Source of the DNA: Allorhizobium sonneratiae
GTDB taxonomy: Bacteria; Pseudomonadota; Alphaproteobacteria; Rhizobiales; Rhizobiaceae
Length of the DNA: 64,000 nt
NCBI RefSeq assembly: GCF_023700755.1
Contig: NZ_JAMKOJ010000003.1
Location: 372,001-436,000, forward strand
Direction of reading: 5' to 3'
In this document: positions 1 to 8,298 of the stretch, one piece after another
Numbering within the stretch: position 1 is the first letter of the stretch
Layout: each line of letters starts with the position of its first letter
Translations under genes and position numbers: made by a program
The notes under the pieces: generated by a model
Told to the model about the DNA's origin: nothing
Databases searched by the model: none
What the model saw: the letters and a program-made list of their open reading frames with translations, nothing else

Positions 1-747
1 CGGCACGACGGTGACGATGTCCTGACCGGCATAATGCGCCGTCAGCGTCGAATGAATGCTTTCGACGCTTGTGCCTTCGGCCATTTCGTCGAGGTAAAGC
101 GGCACCTGCACGATCATGCCCTGCGCAAAACGCCCGACCGAAGGGGAAAACAGCGGCGCGCGGGCAAGCTGGCCATGAATTTTCATTTCCGGCACATGCT
201 TGTGCTTGAGCGTCAGACCATAGACATAATTGTTCACGGTCAGATGCTCGGGATGGTTCTCATCTTCCATCTGGGCGATCAACTGCTTGCCGCCGCCGGT
301 GTAACCGGAGACGGCATTGACCGTGACCGGATAATCGGCAGGCAGAAGACCTGCCATGCGCAAAGGACGGATAAGACCGATCGCGCCGGTCGGATAGCAG
401 CCGGGATTGGCGACGCAGCGGGCGGAGCGGATTTTCTCCGCCTGATCCCTGTCCATTTCGGCAAAGCCATATGCCCAGTCTGGCGCGACCCGGAAAGCGG
501 TGGAGGTGTCGATGATCCGCACAGTGTTGTTGCCGGAGACCATGGCGACGGCCTCTTTCGAGGCTTCGTCCGGCAGGCAGAGAATGGCGATGTCGGCGCT
601 GTTCAGCATGTCCTCGCGCAATGCGGCATTGCGGCGCTCGGCTTCCGGAATCGACAGCATTTCGACGTCGCGGCGCTCGGCCAGACGGCTGCGGATTTGC
701 AGGCCGGTGGTGCCGTGTTCGCCGTCGATGAAGATTTTCGCTGTCAT
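1..747 (-). CDS. argC: N-acetyl-gamma-glutamyl-phosphate reductase, 3' end beyond window
   Basis: ArgC carries out the NADPH-dependent reduction of N-acetylglutamyl phosphate in cytoplasmic arginine synthesis. The first 249 codons are present; the family's short 'type 2' form has about 310 residues, so roughly 60 are lost off the left edge. Visible marks are the N-terminal nucleotide-fold start ([12 protein letters not shown]), the catalytic-cysteine motif NPGCYPTG near residue 115, and SGYTGGGK. The ATG follows GAGGA by four bases. It lies 14 bases downstream of the agmatinase remnant on the same strand and may be read with it from the ribosomal-protein side. Identification is secure. Confidence 0.97.
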   Translation of the reverse strand, partial: MTAKIFIDGEHGTTGLQIRSRLAERRDVEMLSIPEAERRNAALREDMLNSADIAILCLPDEASKEAVAMVSGNNTVRIIDTSTAFRVAPDWAYGFAEMDRDQAEKIRSARCVANPGCYPTGAIGLIRPLRMAGLLPADYPVTVNAVSGYTGGGKQLIAQMEDENHPEHLTVNNYVYGLTLKHKHVPEMKIHGQLARAPLFSPSVGRFAQGMIVQVPLYLDEMAEGTSVESIHSTLTAHYAGQDIVTVVP

Positions 748-761
748 TTTATCCTCACATA

Positions 762-1190
762 TCAAGGGAGTGTGGGTGTTTGCGGATTCACTTTGCCAAC
801 AGCTTGATTCTTTTTCTCAAAGCTGGCGTCTTGCCGTTGGGCTCTCAGGCCCAGCATATACATGGCGACGGTCGCGCCTGCAATGGCGGTGATGTCGGCA
901 TGATCATAGGCGGGCGCCACTTCGGCAACATCGCCACCTTTTATGTCGAGCGGATGACGCTTGTGCAGAACCAAAGAATTTTTACGCTGGATGGCGCGCC
1001 GGTGCACGAGCCGTAATCAATCACCGCCATCGTCTCGAAAAGAGCGCGTTGAAAGGGATATTGCGGATCATTGGCGAACATCGCCGAGGCGCGGCGGATT
1101 ACCTGCGGCCTGAAGTGCGCACCGGGACGGTTTGAGGTGGCGGCATCCAAGGGAATGTTTCAGACGATCGTGTCAACGTCAGCGACGGAT
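762..1190 (-). pseudogene. speB: agmatinase (SpeB-type ureohydrolase) remnant
   Basis: This is a wreck of an agmatinase gene. An N-terminal piece (about 1190-1000) reads DAATSNRPG, IRRASAMF, NDPQYPFQR and VIDYG, the typical start of rhizobial SpeB. It then jumps straight to APSSVKIL, which normally lies about 160 residues further on. Near base 975 the frame changes, and the C-terminal piece (about 971-762) continues with [19 protein letters not shown] and ITAIAGAT. The missing middle would carry all manganese ligands (GGDH, DAHxD, DxDxxDP), so no activity is possible. There is also an in-frame TGA upstream (near 1160), and the first roughly 50 codons are gone. Family comparison is from memory of SpeB sequences. 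Confidence 0.88.
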
Positions 1191-1202
1191 TTGTCTACCA
1201 CG

Positions 1203-1541
1203 TCATATTTCCATCTTGAAACTGTAGGCGCGTTCAACCCGCGCAATACGGACATGATAATATCGATACCAGTCTGCACGGCCTTTTGTCTGGGCAGCCA
1301 GATGGTCCGTCACGTTTTTCCAGTCGCGAATGCTCTGTTCATCCCGCCAATAGGAATTGGTGATGCCAAAGCCGTCATCGCCGCGGACGCTTTCGACGCC
1401 GAGAAAGCCGGGTTGCTGGCGGGCAAGTCGTTCCATCTCCAGGGCCATGTCGCCATAGCCGTCATCCTTTTCGCTGCGTTGCGACGAAAAGCACACGACG
1501 AAATAGGGTGGGACGGGCAGGTCGGCGAAAGGCTGGGACAT
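1203..1541 (-). CDS. antibiotic-biosynthesis-monooxygenase-like (ABM fold) protein
   Basis: The 112-residue product looks like the dimeric ferredoxin-like ABM family: an N-terminal strand PPYFVVCFSSQ, then MALEMERLARQQPGFLGVES, then SYWRDEQSIRDWK. The last pattern (W/Y...D..s...W) is typical of YqjZ-like members. Such proteins are cofactor-free monooxygenases or heme/quinone-related enzymes; substrate cannot be told. I start at the ATG at 1541; a TTG two codons upstream is possible, and no strong ribosome site decides. It sits between the rpsI terminator and the speB remnant, so it probably has its own promoter. Confidence 0.8.
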   Translation of the reverse strand: MSQPFADLPVPPYFVVCFSSQRSEKDDGYGDMALEMERLARQQPGFLGVESVRGDDGFGITNSYWRDEQSIRDWKNVTDHLAAQTKGRADWYRYYHVRIARVERAYSFKMEI

Positions 1542-1627
1542 GAACAATCCGATCGGGCAAACAGTCTGACGGATTTTTGAAGCAGATGCCGTGAGTGTTC
1601 AAATCTATTTTTTTGATGAAACCTGAC

Positions 1628-1658
1628 AAGAAAAAAGCGGAGCCGAAGCCCCGCTTTT
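1628..1658 (-). terminator. rho-independent terminator downstream of rpsI
   Basis: Read on the minus strand, an 11-base stem with one mismatch (AAAAGCGGGGC paired with GCTCCGCTTTT) closes a TTCG loop and runs into a six-T tract followed by C. It lies about 90 bases past the rpsI stop and ends the rplM-rpsI transcript. Confidence 0.85.
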
Positions 1659-1669
1659 GTAAAGTGCAG

Positions 1670-1765
1670 CCCAAAGCGCGATTGGCGCTTGGAAAATTGG
1701 CCCCAGAGCGTGAATAGCGCTTGGAGAACTGGTCCCAGAGCGCGATTAGCGCTTGGAGAACTGGA
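1670..1765. repeat. three tandem 32-bp units overlapping the 3' end of rpsI
   Basis: Units lie at 1670-1701, 1702-1733 and 1734-1765. The third unit contains the last codons and TAA stop of rpsI; the other two are diverged copies downstream of the gene (shared core GCGCTTGGA-AA-TTGG). The most economical reading is a tandem duplication of the gene end, followed by drift of the two non-coding copies. Confidence 0.85.
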
Positions 1766-2213
1766 AGGACCGGCGGGCCTTTGCCTTGCCGTACTTCTTG
1801 CGCTCGACCACGCGGCTGTCGCGGGTGAGGAAGCCGCCCTTCTTCAGAACCGAGCGCAGGCCCGGCTCGAAATAGGTCAGCGCCTTGGAAATGCCGTGAC
1901 GCACAGCACCGGCCTGACCGGACAGACCGCCGCCGTGAACGGTGGCGATAATGTCGAACTGGCCGGAACGTGCAGCCGCCACGATCGGCTGCTGCAGGAT
2001 CATCTGCAGGACCGGACGGGCGAAATACGCGTTGTATTCCTTGCCATTCACAATGATCTTGCCAGAGCCCGGCTTGACCCAGACGCGGGCAACGGCGTTT
2101 TTGCGCTTGCCGGTGGCGTAGGAGCGGCCGAGGCTGTCGACCTTGCGTTCATGCGAAGGAGCAGCAGCCTGGGTGGCGGTGCCCAGATCCTTCAGGGAAG
2201 AGAGGTCAGCCAT
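1746..2213 (-). CDS. rpsI: 30S ribosomal protein S9
   Basis: S9 is a small-subunit protein whose basic C-terminal tail reaches the P-site tRNA. The 155-residue product has the alphaproteobacterial N-terminal extension of about 25 residues before [16 protein letters not shown], the central [15 protein letters not shown] motif, and the terminal RRSFQFSKR with the conserved final lysine-arginine. It is one base downstream of the rplM stop, the usual rplM-rpsI operon. The stop codon lies inside a short tandem repeat (see 1670-1765). Confidence 0.99.
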   Translation of the reverse strand: MADLSSLKDLGTATQAAAPSHERKVDSLGRSYATGKRKNAVARVWVKPGSGKIIVNGKEYNAYFARPVLQMILQQPIVAAARSGQFDIIATVHGGGLSGQAGAVRHGISKALTYFEPGLRSVLKKGGFLTRDSRVVERKKYGKAKARRSFQFSKR

Positions 2214-2214
2214 A

Positions 2215-2679
2215 TCAGGCGCTCCTTACATTCTTGCTGTTCAGCTTGGCCACGTCGAGAGCGACCGGCTGCTGGGCTTCATGGGGGTGGTTGGAACCGG
2301 CGTAAACGCGCAGGTTCTTCATCTGGCGACGACCGAGCGGGCCGCGCGGAACCATGCGCTCAACGGCCTTTTCGAGGACGCGCTCAGGGAAACGGCCTTC
2401 GAGAATGGCGCGCGCAGTGCGCTCCTTGATGCCGCCCGGATAGCCGGTGTGCCAGTAATATTTCTTGTCGTGGAATTTCTTGCCGGTGAAGACAACCTTG
2501 TCGGCATTGATAACGATGACATTGTCACCATCATCGACGTGCGGTGTGTAGGTTGCCTTGTGCTTGCCGCGCAGGCGCATGGCGATCAGGGTGGCGAGGC
2601 GACCGACAACGAGGCCTTCGGCATCGATGAGGACCCACTTCTTCTCCACCTCGGCGGGCTTCTGAACGAAGGTAGACAT
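2215..2679 (-). CDS. rplM: 50S ribosomal protein L13
   Basis: L13 is an early-assembling large-subunit protein. The 154-residue product shows the family marks [64 protein letters not shown] and the end NHPHEAQQP. It is the first gene of the rplM-rpsI operon, and its ATG follows an AGAAGAAAG stretch. A hairpin in the leader, about 22 bases upstream of the start, could be an autoregulatory site. Confidence 0.99.
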   Translation of the reverse strand: MSTFVQKPAEVEKKWVLIDAEGLVVGRLATLIAMRLRGKHKATYTPHVDDGDNVIVINADKVVFTGKKFHDKKYYWHTGYPGGIKERTARAILEGRFPERVLEKAVERMVPRGPLGRRQMKNLRVYAGSNHPHEAQQPVALDVAKLNSKNVRSA

Positions 2680-2700
2680 TCGTTTTCACTTTCTTCTGGA

Positions 2701-2726
2701 CCCTGAAAGCGGCTGGCCGCCCAGGG
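2701..2726 (-). promoter_or_regulatory. leader hairpin upstream of rplM
   Basis: On the minus strand CCCTG pairs with CAGGG, and an inner GCGGC pairs with GCCGC around a CA loop. It sits in the untranslated leader just before the rplM ribosome site. Ribosomal-protein operons often carry such autoregulatory structures, but I do not recognise this one as a known class. Confidence 0.35.
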
Positions 2727-3489
2727 CGTTTCTTGTTGCTTGTTTGCGGTCACAGGTGCCGCAAAAGATGATGCAGGATAGAAAGCCTGCAATGTGGCGG
2801 TCTTATACGGAGGGTCGATCTTGCGGTCAAGAGATGTCGTGAAGATGGGTGTCGAGAAAAAATAAGTGAAAACAATGCCTTGATTATGTGGTATTATTTT
2901 ACCGTATTATTTATTGAGTTGTCCGGTGTTCTAGCTGCGTTTTGTCAACCGCTCAGCGCGGCCAGGATGCCGGTTTGATGACGTCAAATCGAGTCCCTCG
3001 ACCGTCCATGGTTTGACTGCGGGGCGGGCGTTGGAGCGGAAACCACTGCGCAGTTTTCTCGGGACAATGCTCTGGATTCCTCTTTTGACTCCTCGTGATG
3101 GTGAAAACCCGGTTTACCTTTTCACTCAGATGCTGCAGTAGCCTGCTGTTCATTCGGTGTGGAATGGGGGGGATGCAGGCAGAATGGGCAGCCTGGATGA
3201 TGATATTGATTGTAAATTAAAACTTTATAGTATAATAATGTGTATCAATTCAAGAATAAGACTTGTTTTTCAGTTGATCACTGACGCCGCCAAAGATCAG
3301 AAAAGCAGCACTTGGCAGTGAAGCACACTGTCTATTCGGGCATTGTTGCTGCCTATCAAAATCTGCCGGCTTGAGGGGGTTCTTTTTATGCATGTTTTCC
3401 TGGTCGCGGCTTGTTTATTTCGCCTTCTCTAAAGTATGCGGGAACCAAGATCGAACAAAGGAAGACTATAAGGGCAATTAAAGAGTGCC

Positions 3490-3507
3490 TTGTGATATAT
3501 ATCACAA
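3490..3507. promoter_or_regulatory. perfect CRP-type palindrome
   Basis: TTGTGATATATATCACAA is a perfect 18-bp dyad and contains TGTGA-N6-TCACA, the classical binding pattern of Crp-family regulators. It lies about 100 bases upstream (minus strand) of the doubtful 47-codon frame at 3250-3393 and is not near any confident gene start. The match is seen directly; binding is inference. Confidence 0.4.
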
Positions 3508-3601
3508 ACTATAGAATCGGGACTTGAGGTTTGGTAATTGTTGATAGCGATATCATTATACCAGGAGAATGTAAATTCATTTATTTGGATATATTGAATT
3601 A

Positions 3602-3621
3602 AATATTGTAAATACAATATT
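3602..3621. promoter_or_regulatory. AT-rich perfect palindrome, possible operator
   Basis: Nine-base arms AATATTGTA and TACAATATT flank a two-base AA centre. It is in the same AT-rich island as the CRP-type dyad, about 95 bases away. Symmetry this long is unlikely by chance, but no regulated gene is evident. Confidence 0.3.
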
Positions 3622-3738
3622 TTGTTCTCGGCTTATAAGTCTTCTGGATTGAGACTGGCAAGGGTGCCGATCGATCTGCCTCAATATGGAACATGAAGTG
3701 CTGCCGACTTTCGAGTCAAACCTTTCGGTTCACAGGAT

Positions 3739-3832
3739 TGTCCCGAGAAGGATGCAGAGCGGTTTTCCGTGCAGAAATGCGTCAGAACAAAGAGTAACAG
3801 CGTTTCCGTTAAACGCTGAAAAGTTCTAGCGA
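3739..3832 (-). repeat. Rhizobiales-type intergenic repeat, family B copy 1
   Basis: On the minus strand it reads TAGAAC-TTTTCAGCG ... TTTGTTCT-ACGCATTTC ... GGAAAACCGCT, closely parallel to the copy at 16009-16114 over its full length. Its first three bases (TAG) are the stop codon of the secreted-protein gene next to it. Confidence 0.75.
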
Positions 3833-4170
3833 AATCCCGGAGGAGCGAAGGGCCCGTCGTCATAGGGATCGGCATCGATACAATGATAAACAGGACAATG
3901 CGACGTATCTTTTGCCGGTATGTCGGTTTCTTCGAGCGTCTTGCTGAAACCACATTGCATGTCACCGCGGACGTAACGGTCATAAAGCGGCAGGCCTGGA
4001 ACGTGGGATGAGGGATAGCGCAGAATGGCAGCGCCTTGCTGTTGCAGGATTTGATGTAGATCCGAGCAGGTGTAATGAGTTGATTCGTAGCGTTCGATAG
4101 CGAAACCTGCTGTCGGACCGGCGATCATCAGGAACAGGAGTGCAAGAACGGTTTTTATCAGGGATGGCAT
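3826..4170 (-). CDS. small secreted cysteine-containing protein, function unknown
   Basis: The 114-residue product starts with a signal peptide (LIKTVLALLFLMIAGPTAGFA, cleavage likely after the second-last A-x-A-like site near residue 24). The mature part has about 90 residues with five cysteines and the phrase VPGLPLYDRYVRG, which I recall from uncharacterised rhizobial and Brucella envelope proteins. I use the ATG at 4170, seven bases after GAGG, rather than a TTG two codons upstream. The stop codon TAG is the first triplet of a repeat element, so the native C-terminus may have been altered. It is divergent from the CoA-binding gene. Confidence 0.8.
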   Translation of the reverse strand: MPSLIKTVLALLFLMIAGPTAGFAIERYESTHYTCSDLHQILQQQGAAILRYPSSHVPGLPLYDRYVRGDMQCGFSKTLEETDIPAKDTSHCPVYHCIDADPYDDGPFAPPGFR

Positions 4171-4254
4171 GGACAAGCCTCGGCCTGCATGGAATTGTCT
4201 GGAGGAAGTAAGGTCAATACCGGCTGTGTCAAGCCATGAGCTTCGAGAAATATC

Positions 4255-4686
4255 ATGTCAGTTGATGTCTATCCGGATGCGCTTGTCCGGGAAATCCTCA
4301 AGAAGGTCCGCACCATTGCCATGATTGGCGCCTCGCAAAACAGCATGAGGCCGAGCCATCATGTCATGGCGTTTCTTCTGTCGGCAGGATATCGGGTTAT
4401 ACCGGTCAATCCGGGTCATGCCGGTGAGATCATGCAGGGCGAACGGGTTTATGGCCGTCTTGCCGATATTGCCGAGCCTGTCGATATGGTTGATGTCTTC
4501 CGTGCCTCCGACCATCTGATGGCGGTCGTTGATGAGGTTCTGGCGATGAGGCCGACACCCTCTGTTATCTGGGCGCAATTGGGGGTCGTCGATCCGGCCG
4601 CAGCCCAAAAGGCAGAAGCGGCCGGACTGACCATGATCATGAACCGTTGTCCGGCGATCGAATATCCAAGGTTGATCACTCTGTAG
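4255..4686 (+). CDS. CoA-binding domain protein (YccU-like)
   Basis: The 143-residue product is a single Rossmann-type CoA_binding domain. IAMIGASQNSMRPSH forms the nucleotide loop near residue 22, then GYRVIPVNPGH, then DMVDVFRASDH, with VIWAQLGV and a late cysteine in NRCPAIE. Such stand-alone domains are common and are not enzymes by themselves; binding of CoA or a related acyl-carrier is inferred from the fold. It lies between a divergent secreted-protein gene and a convergent DUF6455 gene, with no operon partner. Confidence 0.92.
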   Translation: MSVDVYPDALVREILKKVRTIAMIGASQNSMRPSHHVMAFLLSAGYRVIPVNPGHAGEIMQGERVYGRLADIAEPVDMVDVFRASDHLMAVVDEVLAMRPTPSVIWAQLGVVDPAAAQKAEAAGLTMIMNRCPAIEYPRLITL

Positions 4687-4721
4687 GAATTCAGCTTACA
4701 GCATCGCCGCCGCTGCCGGTT

Positions 4722-5150
4722 TCAATCGAGCTGCATGTCCGGATGGGCCTTGAGTTCGATGATCTGCGCGGCGTTCGGACAAAATTCCAGAAAATGACCA
4801 TGGACCGTATGCTCAGCCAGATGTTTGCGGCACGTTGCCTTGTCCGGGCAGCAACTGCAGGCGATCTGCATATCCCGGAAGGTGATGTGGCAACGACTGG
4901 CCACTTCGACCGGATCGATGTTCAGCGCTCGCAGCATTTTCGGCATTTCGTCGGCGGCATGGGGCCCGGCCTTGGCCAGATCGTACAATTGATCGGGGGT
5001 AATGCCGCAATCGGCGGCCAGCTTCATCAGCGTCTGATCATCCATATTGGCAAGAGCTTCCGTTTCGGCAGCCCGTTCCCAACCGGTCGAGGCCCATGTG
5101 ATGAGATTATGAAAAACGCTGCGCAAGGTGTGATCGACGGTAAGGGTCAT
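4722..5150 (-). CDS. DUF6455-like cysteine-rich protein
   Basis: The 142-residue soluble protein has a helical N-terminal half and a C-terminal cysteine cluster: HITFRDMQIACSCCPDKATC followed by FCPNA. The spacing of these cysteines (98, 100, 101, 107, 124) suggests a metal or Fe-S site, or a redox role. I match it to the alphaproteobacterial family I know as DUF6455; function is unknown. The ATG follows AGGAGA by about eight bases. It is divergent from metY. Confidence 0.85.
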   Translation of the reverse strand: MTLTVDHTLRSVFHNLITWASTGWERAAETEALANMDDQTLMKLAADCGITPDQLYDLAKAGPHAADEMPKMLRALNIDPVEVASRCHITFRDMQIACSCCPDKATCRKHLAEHTVHGHFLEFCPNAAQIIELKAHPDMQLD

Positions 5151-5386
5151 GGCTGGTTCTCCTGTTGTGGTCCAGAATGCCTGACCATGCGAAGAACGCC
5201 TTGATATTGATCAATCCTGTTGTTTGAGCGTGTGGCTGCCGTCCCATTGCTCTGCCGGAGCAAAACATTATGAGGGCAGCGCTGATTTTAGGATAAAACG
5301 GCGGGACAGAAGAAGCTGTTCTGCTAAGGTCTAACGGAGACGCAAAGCAGTTGATGCCTTGCGCAGTCCTATTCAGGGAGGATAGT

Positions 5387-6670
5387 GTGACCAACAGCAA
5401 TCCAGGTTTTGCCACGCTTGCCATTCACGCTGGCGCCGAGCCGGACCCGACCACGGGCGCAAGAGCAACCCCGATCTACCAGACGACCGCCTATGTGTTT
5501 CAGGATTCCGATCATGCCGCGGCCCTCTTCGGTCTGAAACAGTTCGGCAATATCTATACCCGCATCATGAACCCGACCCAGGCCGTGCTGGAAGAGCGGG
5601 TGGCGGCGCTGGAAGGCGGTTCGGCGGCGCTGGCCGTGGCTTCCGGTCATGCCGCCCAGATGCTGGTGTTCCACACGTTGATGCAGCCCGGCGACAATTT
5701 CGTTGCGGCGAAAAAGCTCTATGGTGGCTCGATCAATCAGTTCGGCAATGCTTTCAGTCATTTCGACTGGCAGGTGCGCTGGGCCGATACCGATGCGCCG
5801 GAAAGTTTTGCAGAACAGATTGACGAACGAACCCGAGCCATTTTCATCGAGAGCCTGGCCAATCCCGGCGGCACCTTTGTCGATATCGAGGCGATTGCCG
5901 CCATTGCGCGCCGTCACAACCTGCCGCTGATCGTCGATAACACCATGGCCAGCCCCTATCTGGTGCGACCGCTGCAGCATGGTGCCGATATCGTCGTGCA
6001 TTCGGCCACCAAATTTCTCGGCGGTCACGGCAATTCCATGGGCGGCGTGATCGTCGATGGCGGCACTTTCGACTGGTCCGGTTCGGACAAGTTTCCGGTT
6101 CTGTCCAAACCGCGCAAGGAATATGACAATGTCATCCTGCATCAGGCCTTTGGCACCATCGCCTTTGCCATTGCCTGCCGGGTTCTGGGCCTGCGCGATC
6201 TCGGTCCGGCCATTGCGCCGATGAACGCTTTCCTGCTCCTGACCGGCATCGAAACCCTGCCGCTCAGAATGCAGCGCCACTGCGACAATGCGTTCAAGGT
6301 CGCCCAATGGCTTAAAAATCATGACAAGGTGGCCTGGGTTAATTATGCCGGATTGCCGGATCATCCCAATCATGCGCTGCAGCAGCGTTATGCGCCGAAA
6401 GGAGCAGGGGCCGTCTTCACCTTCGGTGTCAAGGGTGGCTATGAGGCTGGCAAGGGACTGGTGCAGGGTCTGCAGCTCTTCTCGCATCTGGCCAATATCG
6501 GAGACACCCGCTCGCTGGTCATCCATCCGGCCTCCACCACCCATGCACAGTTGACGCCCGAGCAACAGGTGGCCGCAGGCGCTGGCCCGGATGTGGTGCG
6601 GCTTTCAGTTGGCATTGAGGACGTGGACGACATCATCGCCGATCTCGATCAGGCGCTTGCGCGTGTGTGA
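5387..6670 (+). CDS. metY: O-acetylhomoserine sulfhydrylase
   Basis: This PLP enzyme of the Cys/Met-metabolism family converts O-acetylhomoserine and sulfide to homocysteine, giving direct sulfur assimilation into methionine. The 427-residue product has the N-terminal FATLAIHAGAEPDPTTGARATPIYQTTAY, the substrate loop GNIYTRIMNPT, the catalytic lysine in HSATKFLGGHG (about K209) and the C-terminal LSVGIEDVDDI. I start at a GTG right after the strong ribosome site AGGGAGGA. An upstream TTG in frame would add 12 residues that the family lacks. A cupin gene follows seven bases later. Confidence 0.96.
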   Translation: MTNSNPGFATLAIHAGAEPDPTTGARATPIYQTTAYVFQDSDHAAALFGLKQFGNIYTRIMNPTQAVLEERVAALEGGSAALAVASGHAAQMLVFHTLMQPGDNFVAAKKLYGGSINQFGNAFSHFDWQVRWADTDAPESFAEQIDERTRAIFIESLANPGGTFVDIEAIAAIARRHNLPLIVDNTMASPYLVRPLQHGADIVVHSATKFLGGHGNSMGGVIVDGGTFDWSGSDKFPVLSKPRKEYDNVILHQAFGTIAFAIACRVLGLRDLGPAIAPMNAFLLLTGIETLPLRMQRHCDNAFKVAQWLKNHDKVAWVNYAGLPDHPNHALQQRYAPKGAGAVFTFGVKGGYEAGKGLVQGLQLFSHLANIGDTRSLVIHPASTTHAQLTPEQQVAAGAGPDVVRLSVGIEDVDDIIADLDQALARV

Positions 6671-6677
6671 GGCGGCC

Positions 6678-7019
6678 ATGGCTCTGACGCAACATTTCGA
6701 TCTTGCCGGCATCGAGCCGGAAGAGGGTGCTCCTGATCCGCAACGGATCGTTTCCGGCGCGCCACGCTTCAGGACATGGTCGCTCGAAGAGGCCGACGGG
6801 CTTTATGCCGGGGTTTGGGAAGCCACACCCGGCGCATGGCGCGTCTCCTACGAAGAATGGGAGTATTTTTCCATTCTTTCAGGCCACTCCATCCTGACGG
6901 AGGAGGGCGGCGCACCGCTTCACCTTAGGGCAGGCGACCGGCTGATCATCAGACCGGGCTTCAAGGGAATATGGGAAGTGGTTGAAACGACTCGAAAAGA
7001 CTATGTGATCAGGCTTTAA
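6678..7019 (+). CDS. cupin-domain protein (DUF861/EutQ-like)
   Basis: The 113-residue product is one small beta-barrel cupin of the Cupin_3 type. GVWEATPGAWRVSYEEWEYFSILSG gives the first motif, and LRAGDRLIIRPGFKGIWEVVETTRKDYVI the second, very characteristic of this family. No catalytic role can be assigned; related proteins bind small carboxylates or sit beside amino-acid enzymes. It is seven bases after metY, with GAGG overlapping the metY stop region, so it is probably co-translated with it. It ends three bases from the convergent P450 gene. Confidence 0.92.
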   Translation: MALTQHFDLAGIEPEEGAPDPQRIVSGAPRFRTWSLEEADGLYAGVWEATPGAWRVSYEEWEYFSILSGHSILTEEGGAPLHLRAGDRLIIRPGFKGIWEVVETTRKDYVIRL

Positions 7020-7022
7020 GAA

Positions 7023-8273
7023 TTATGCCTGCCATTGAAGATCGAGCCGCTCCAGACCATGGAAATGATAGATATCCTTTACCTTGGGAGAGGCGGCCAG
7101 TTTCAGTCCAGGCAGGCGCTGGAACAAGAGCGGCAGAACGAGGTTCAGCTCCAGCCGCGCCAGCGGCGCGCCGATGCAGAAATGGATGCCCGCCCCGAAG
7201 GACAGGTTTGCTCCTTCATTGCGTTCCGGTTTGAAGCGGAGAGGATCTTGAAACTTGGCCGGGTCGAGATTGGCGGCGGCCAGAACGAGATTGATCGTAT
7301 CGCCGAATTTCAGCGCCACTCCATCGACCTCGCAGGCTTCCAGACAGTAACGCTGGAAAATATGCACCGGGGCGGACAGGCGCAAGCATTCCTCCACCGT
7401 CCGCTCCGTTGTCTCCTCGCTGGCGAACAGCACCAACGGGTCCAGTCCGTTTTCGAGAATGAGGCGCACCGAGGTGCCGATCTGGTGTACGGTTGCCTCG
7501 TGACCCGCATTGAGCAGGACAATGGTGGTGGAGATCAGCTCGTCTTCCGTCAGAAACTGGCCTTTATGCTCCGTATGGATCATGTGGCTGAGCAGATCGT
7601 CCTGCGGCGCAATACGTCGCTCAGCGATGATGGTGCGAACATAATCGGCAAATTCGCGGGCCGCCCGGTCGGCAGCCTCCTCGTCGGCGCGGTTGCGCTT
7701 GTACATATACATGCCGACATAATCATGTGACCATTGCAAAAGCTGCGGTCCCATCTCGTCGGGAATGCCGATCATCCGCGCAATCATGGTAACGGGAACG
7801 ATCTCGGCGAAGCGCGACAGAAGCTCAACCGCGCCATCGGCGGCAAATCCGTCGATCAGCCGGTTGGCCAGCGCCATGATCTCTGGCGTCATCTTCTCCA
7901 CATGGCGTGAGACGAAGGCTCGATTGACCAGCGTTCTGAGCCGGGTATGCTCCGGCGGCTCCAGCGACAGCAGCGTATAGCGTTCGGCGGCGTCGAAATG
8001 GCGGGTATGCGGTGAAGGTTCTGCCATGCCCAACTCTTCGCGGCTGGCGATATGCAGGATCTGCCGGCCGAAACGCTTGTCACGCAGCAGGCCATTGACG
8101 GTGTCATATCCGCAGAAGACCCATTGCTCCTGCTGTTCCCAGTAAAAACTGGGTGTTTGCGCCAGAAGAGCGGCATAGGCCGGATTGGGATTTTGATAAA
8201 ATTCCGGGCTGCGCACATCGAGGCTGACATGGCGGCTGATAGGATCGATGCGCAAAAAGGATAGATCAGTCAT
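7023..8273 (-). CDS. cytochrome P450
   Basis: The 416-residue soluble bacterial P450 carries the I-helix oxygen-activation motif AGHEAT, the K-helix ExxR (EECLR), PERN, and the heme-binding loop FGAGIHFCIGAP with the cysteine ligand at about residue 366. Substrate is unknown and no ferredoxin or ferredoxin reductase gene is nearby, so it would depend on redox partners elsewhere. The upstream gene on the same strand, a membrane diguanylate cyclase, ends 25 bases before the start, so the two may form an operon. Confidence 0.95.
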   Translation of the reverse strand: MTDLSFLRIDPISRHVSLDVRSPEFYQNPNPAYAALLAQTPSFYWEQQEQWVFCGYDTVNGLLRDKRFGRQILHIASREELGMAEPSPHTRHFDAAERYTLLSLEPPEHTRLRTLVNRAFVSRHVEKMTPEIMALANRLIDGFAADGAVELLSRFAEIVPVTMIARMIGIPDEMGPQLLQWSHDYVGMYMYKRNRADEEAADRAAREFADYVRTIIAERRIAPQDDLLSHMIHTEHKGQFLTEDELISTTIVLLNAGHEATVHQIGTSVRLILENGLDPLVLFASEETTERTVEECLRLSAPVHIFQRYCLEACEVDGVALKFGDTINLVLAAANLDPAKFQDPLRFKPERNEGANLSFGAGIHFCIGAPLARLELNLVLPLLFQRLPGLKLAASPKVKDIYHFHGLERLDLQWQA

Positions 8274-8298
8274 CGGATGGTCTTGCTTTCGGGGATGG

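Larger units (their letters stand above)
2727..3738. other. gene-poor, AT-rich interval upstream of rplM
   Basis: About 1 kb without a gene I can support. The rplM promoter must lie in its first few hundred bases. From roughly 3190 to 3660 the sequence is much richer in A+T than the surrounding core genes and holds two perfect palindromes (3490-3507 and 3602-3621). A 47-codon minus-strand frame (3250-3393) has a plausible AGGA ribosome site five bases before its ATG. Its product resembles nothing I know, so I do not call it as a gene. Confidence 0.6.

Noticed and set aside
762..1007. 81-codon minus-strand frame read as an independent gene
   Set aside because: It is the frameshifted C-terminal part of the agmatinase remnant.
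5151..5386. Possible SAM-II-type riboswitch upstream of metY (GCGCTGATTTTAGG and TGCTAAGG)
   Set aside because: SAM-II elements are expected before methionine genes in this class and two short phrases look similar. The pairing partner of the GCGC stem and the spacing of the pseudoknot are not there, so I do not call it. A covariance-model search would decide.
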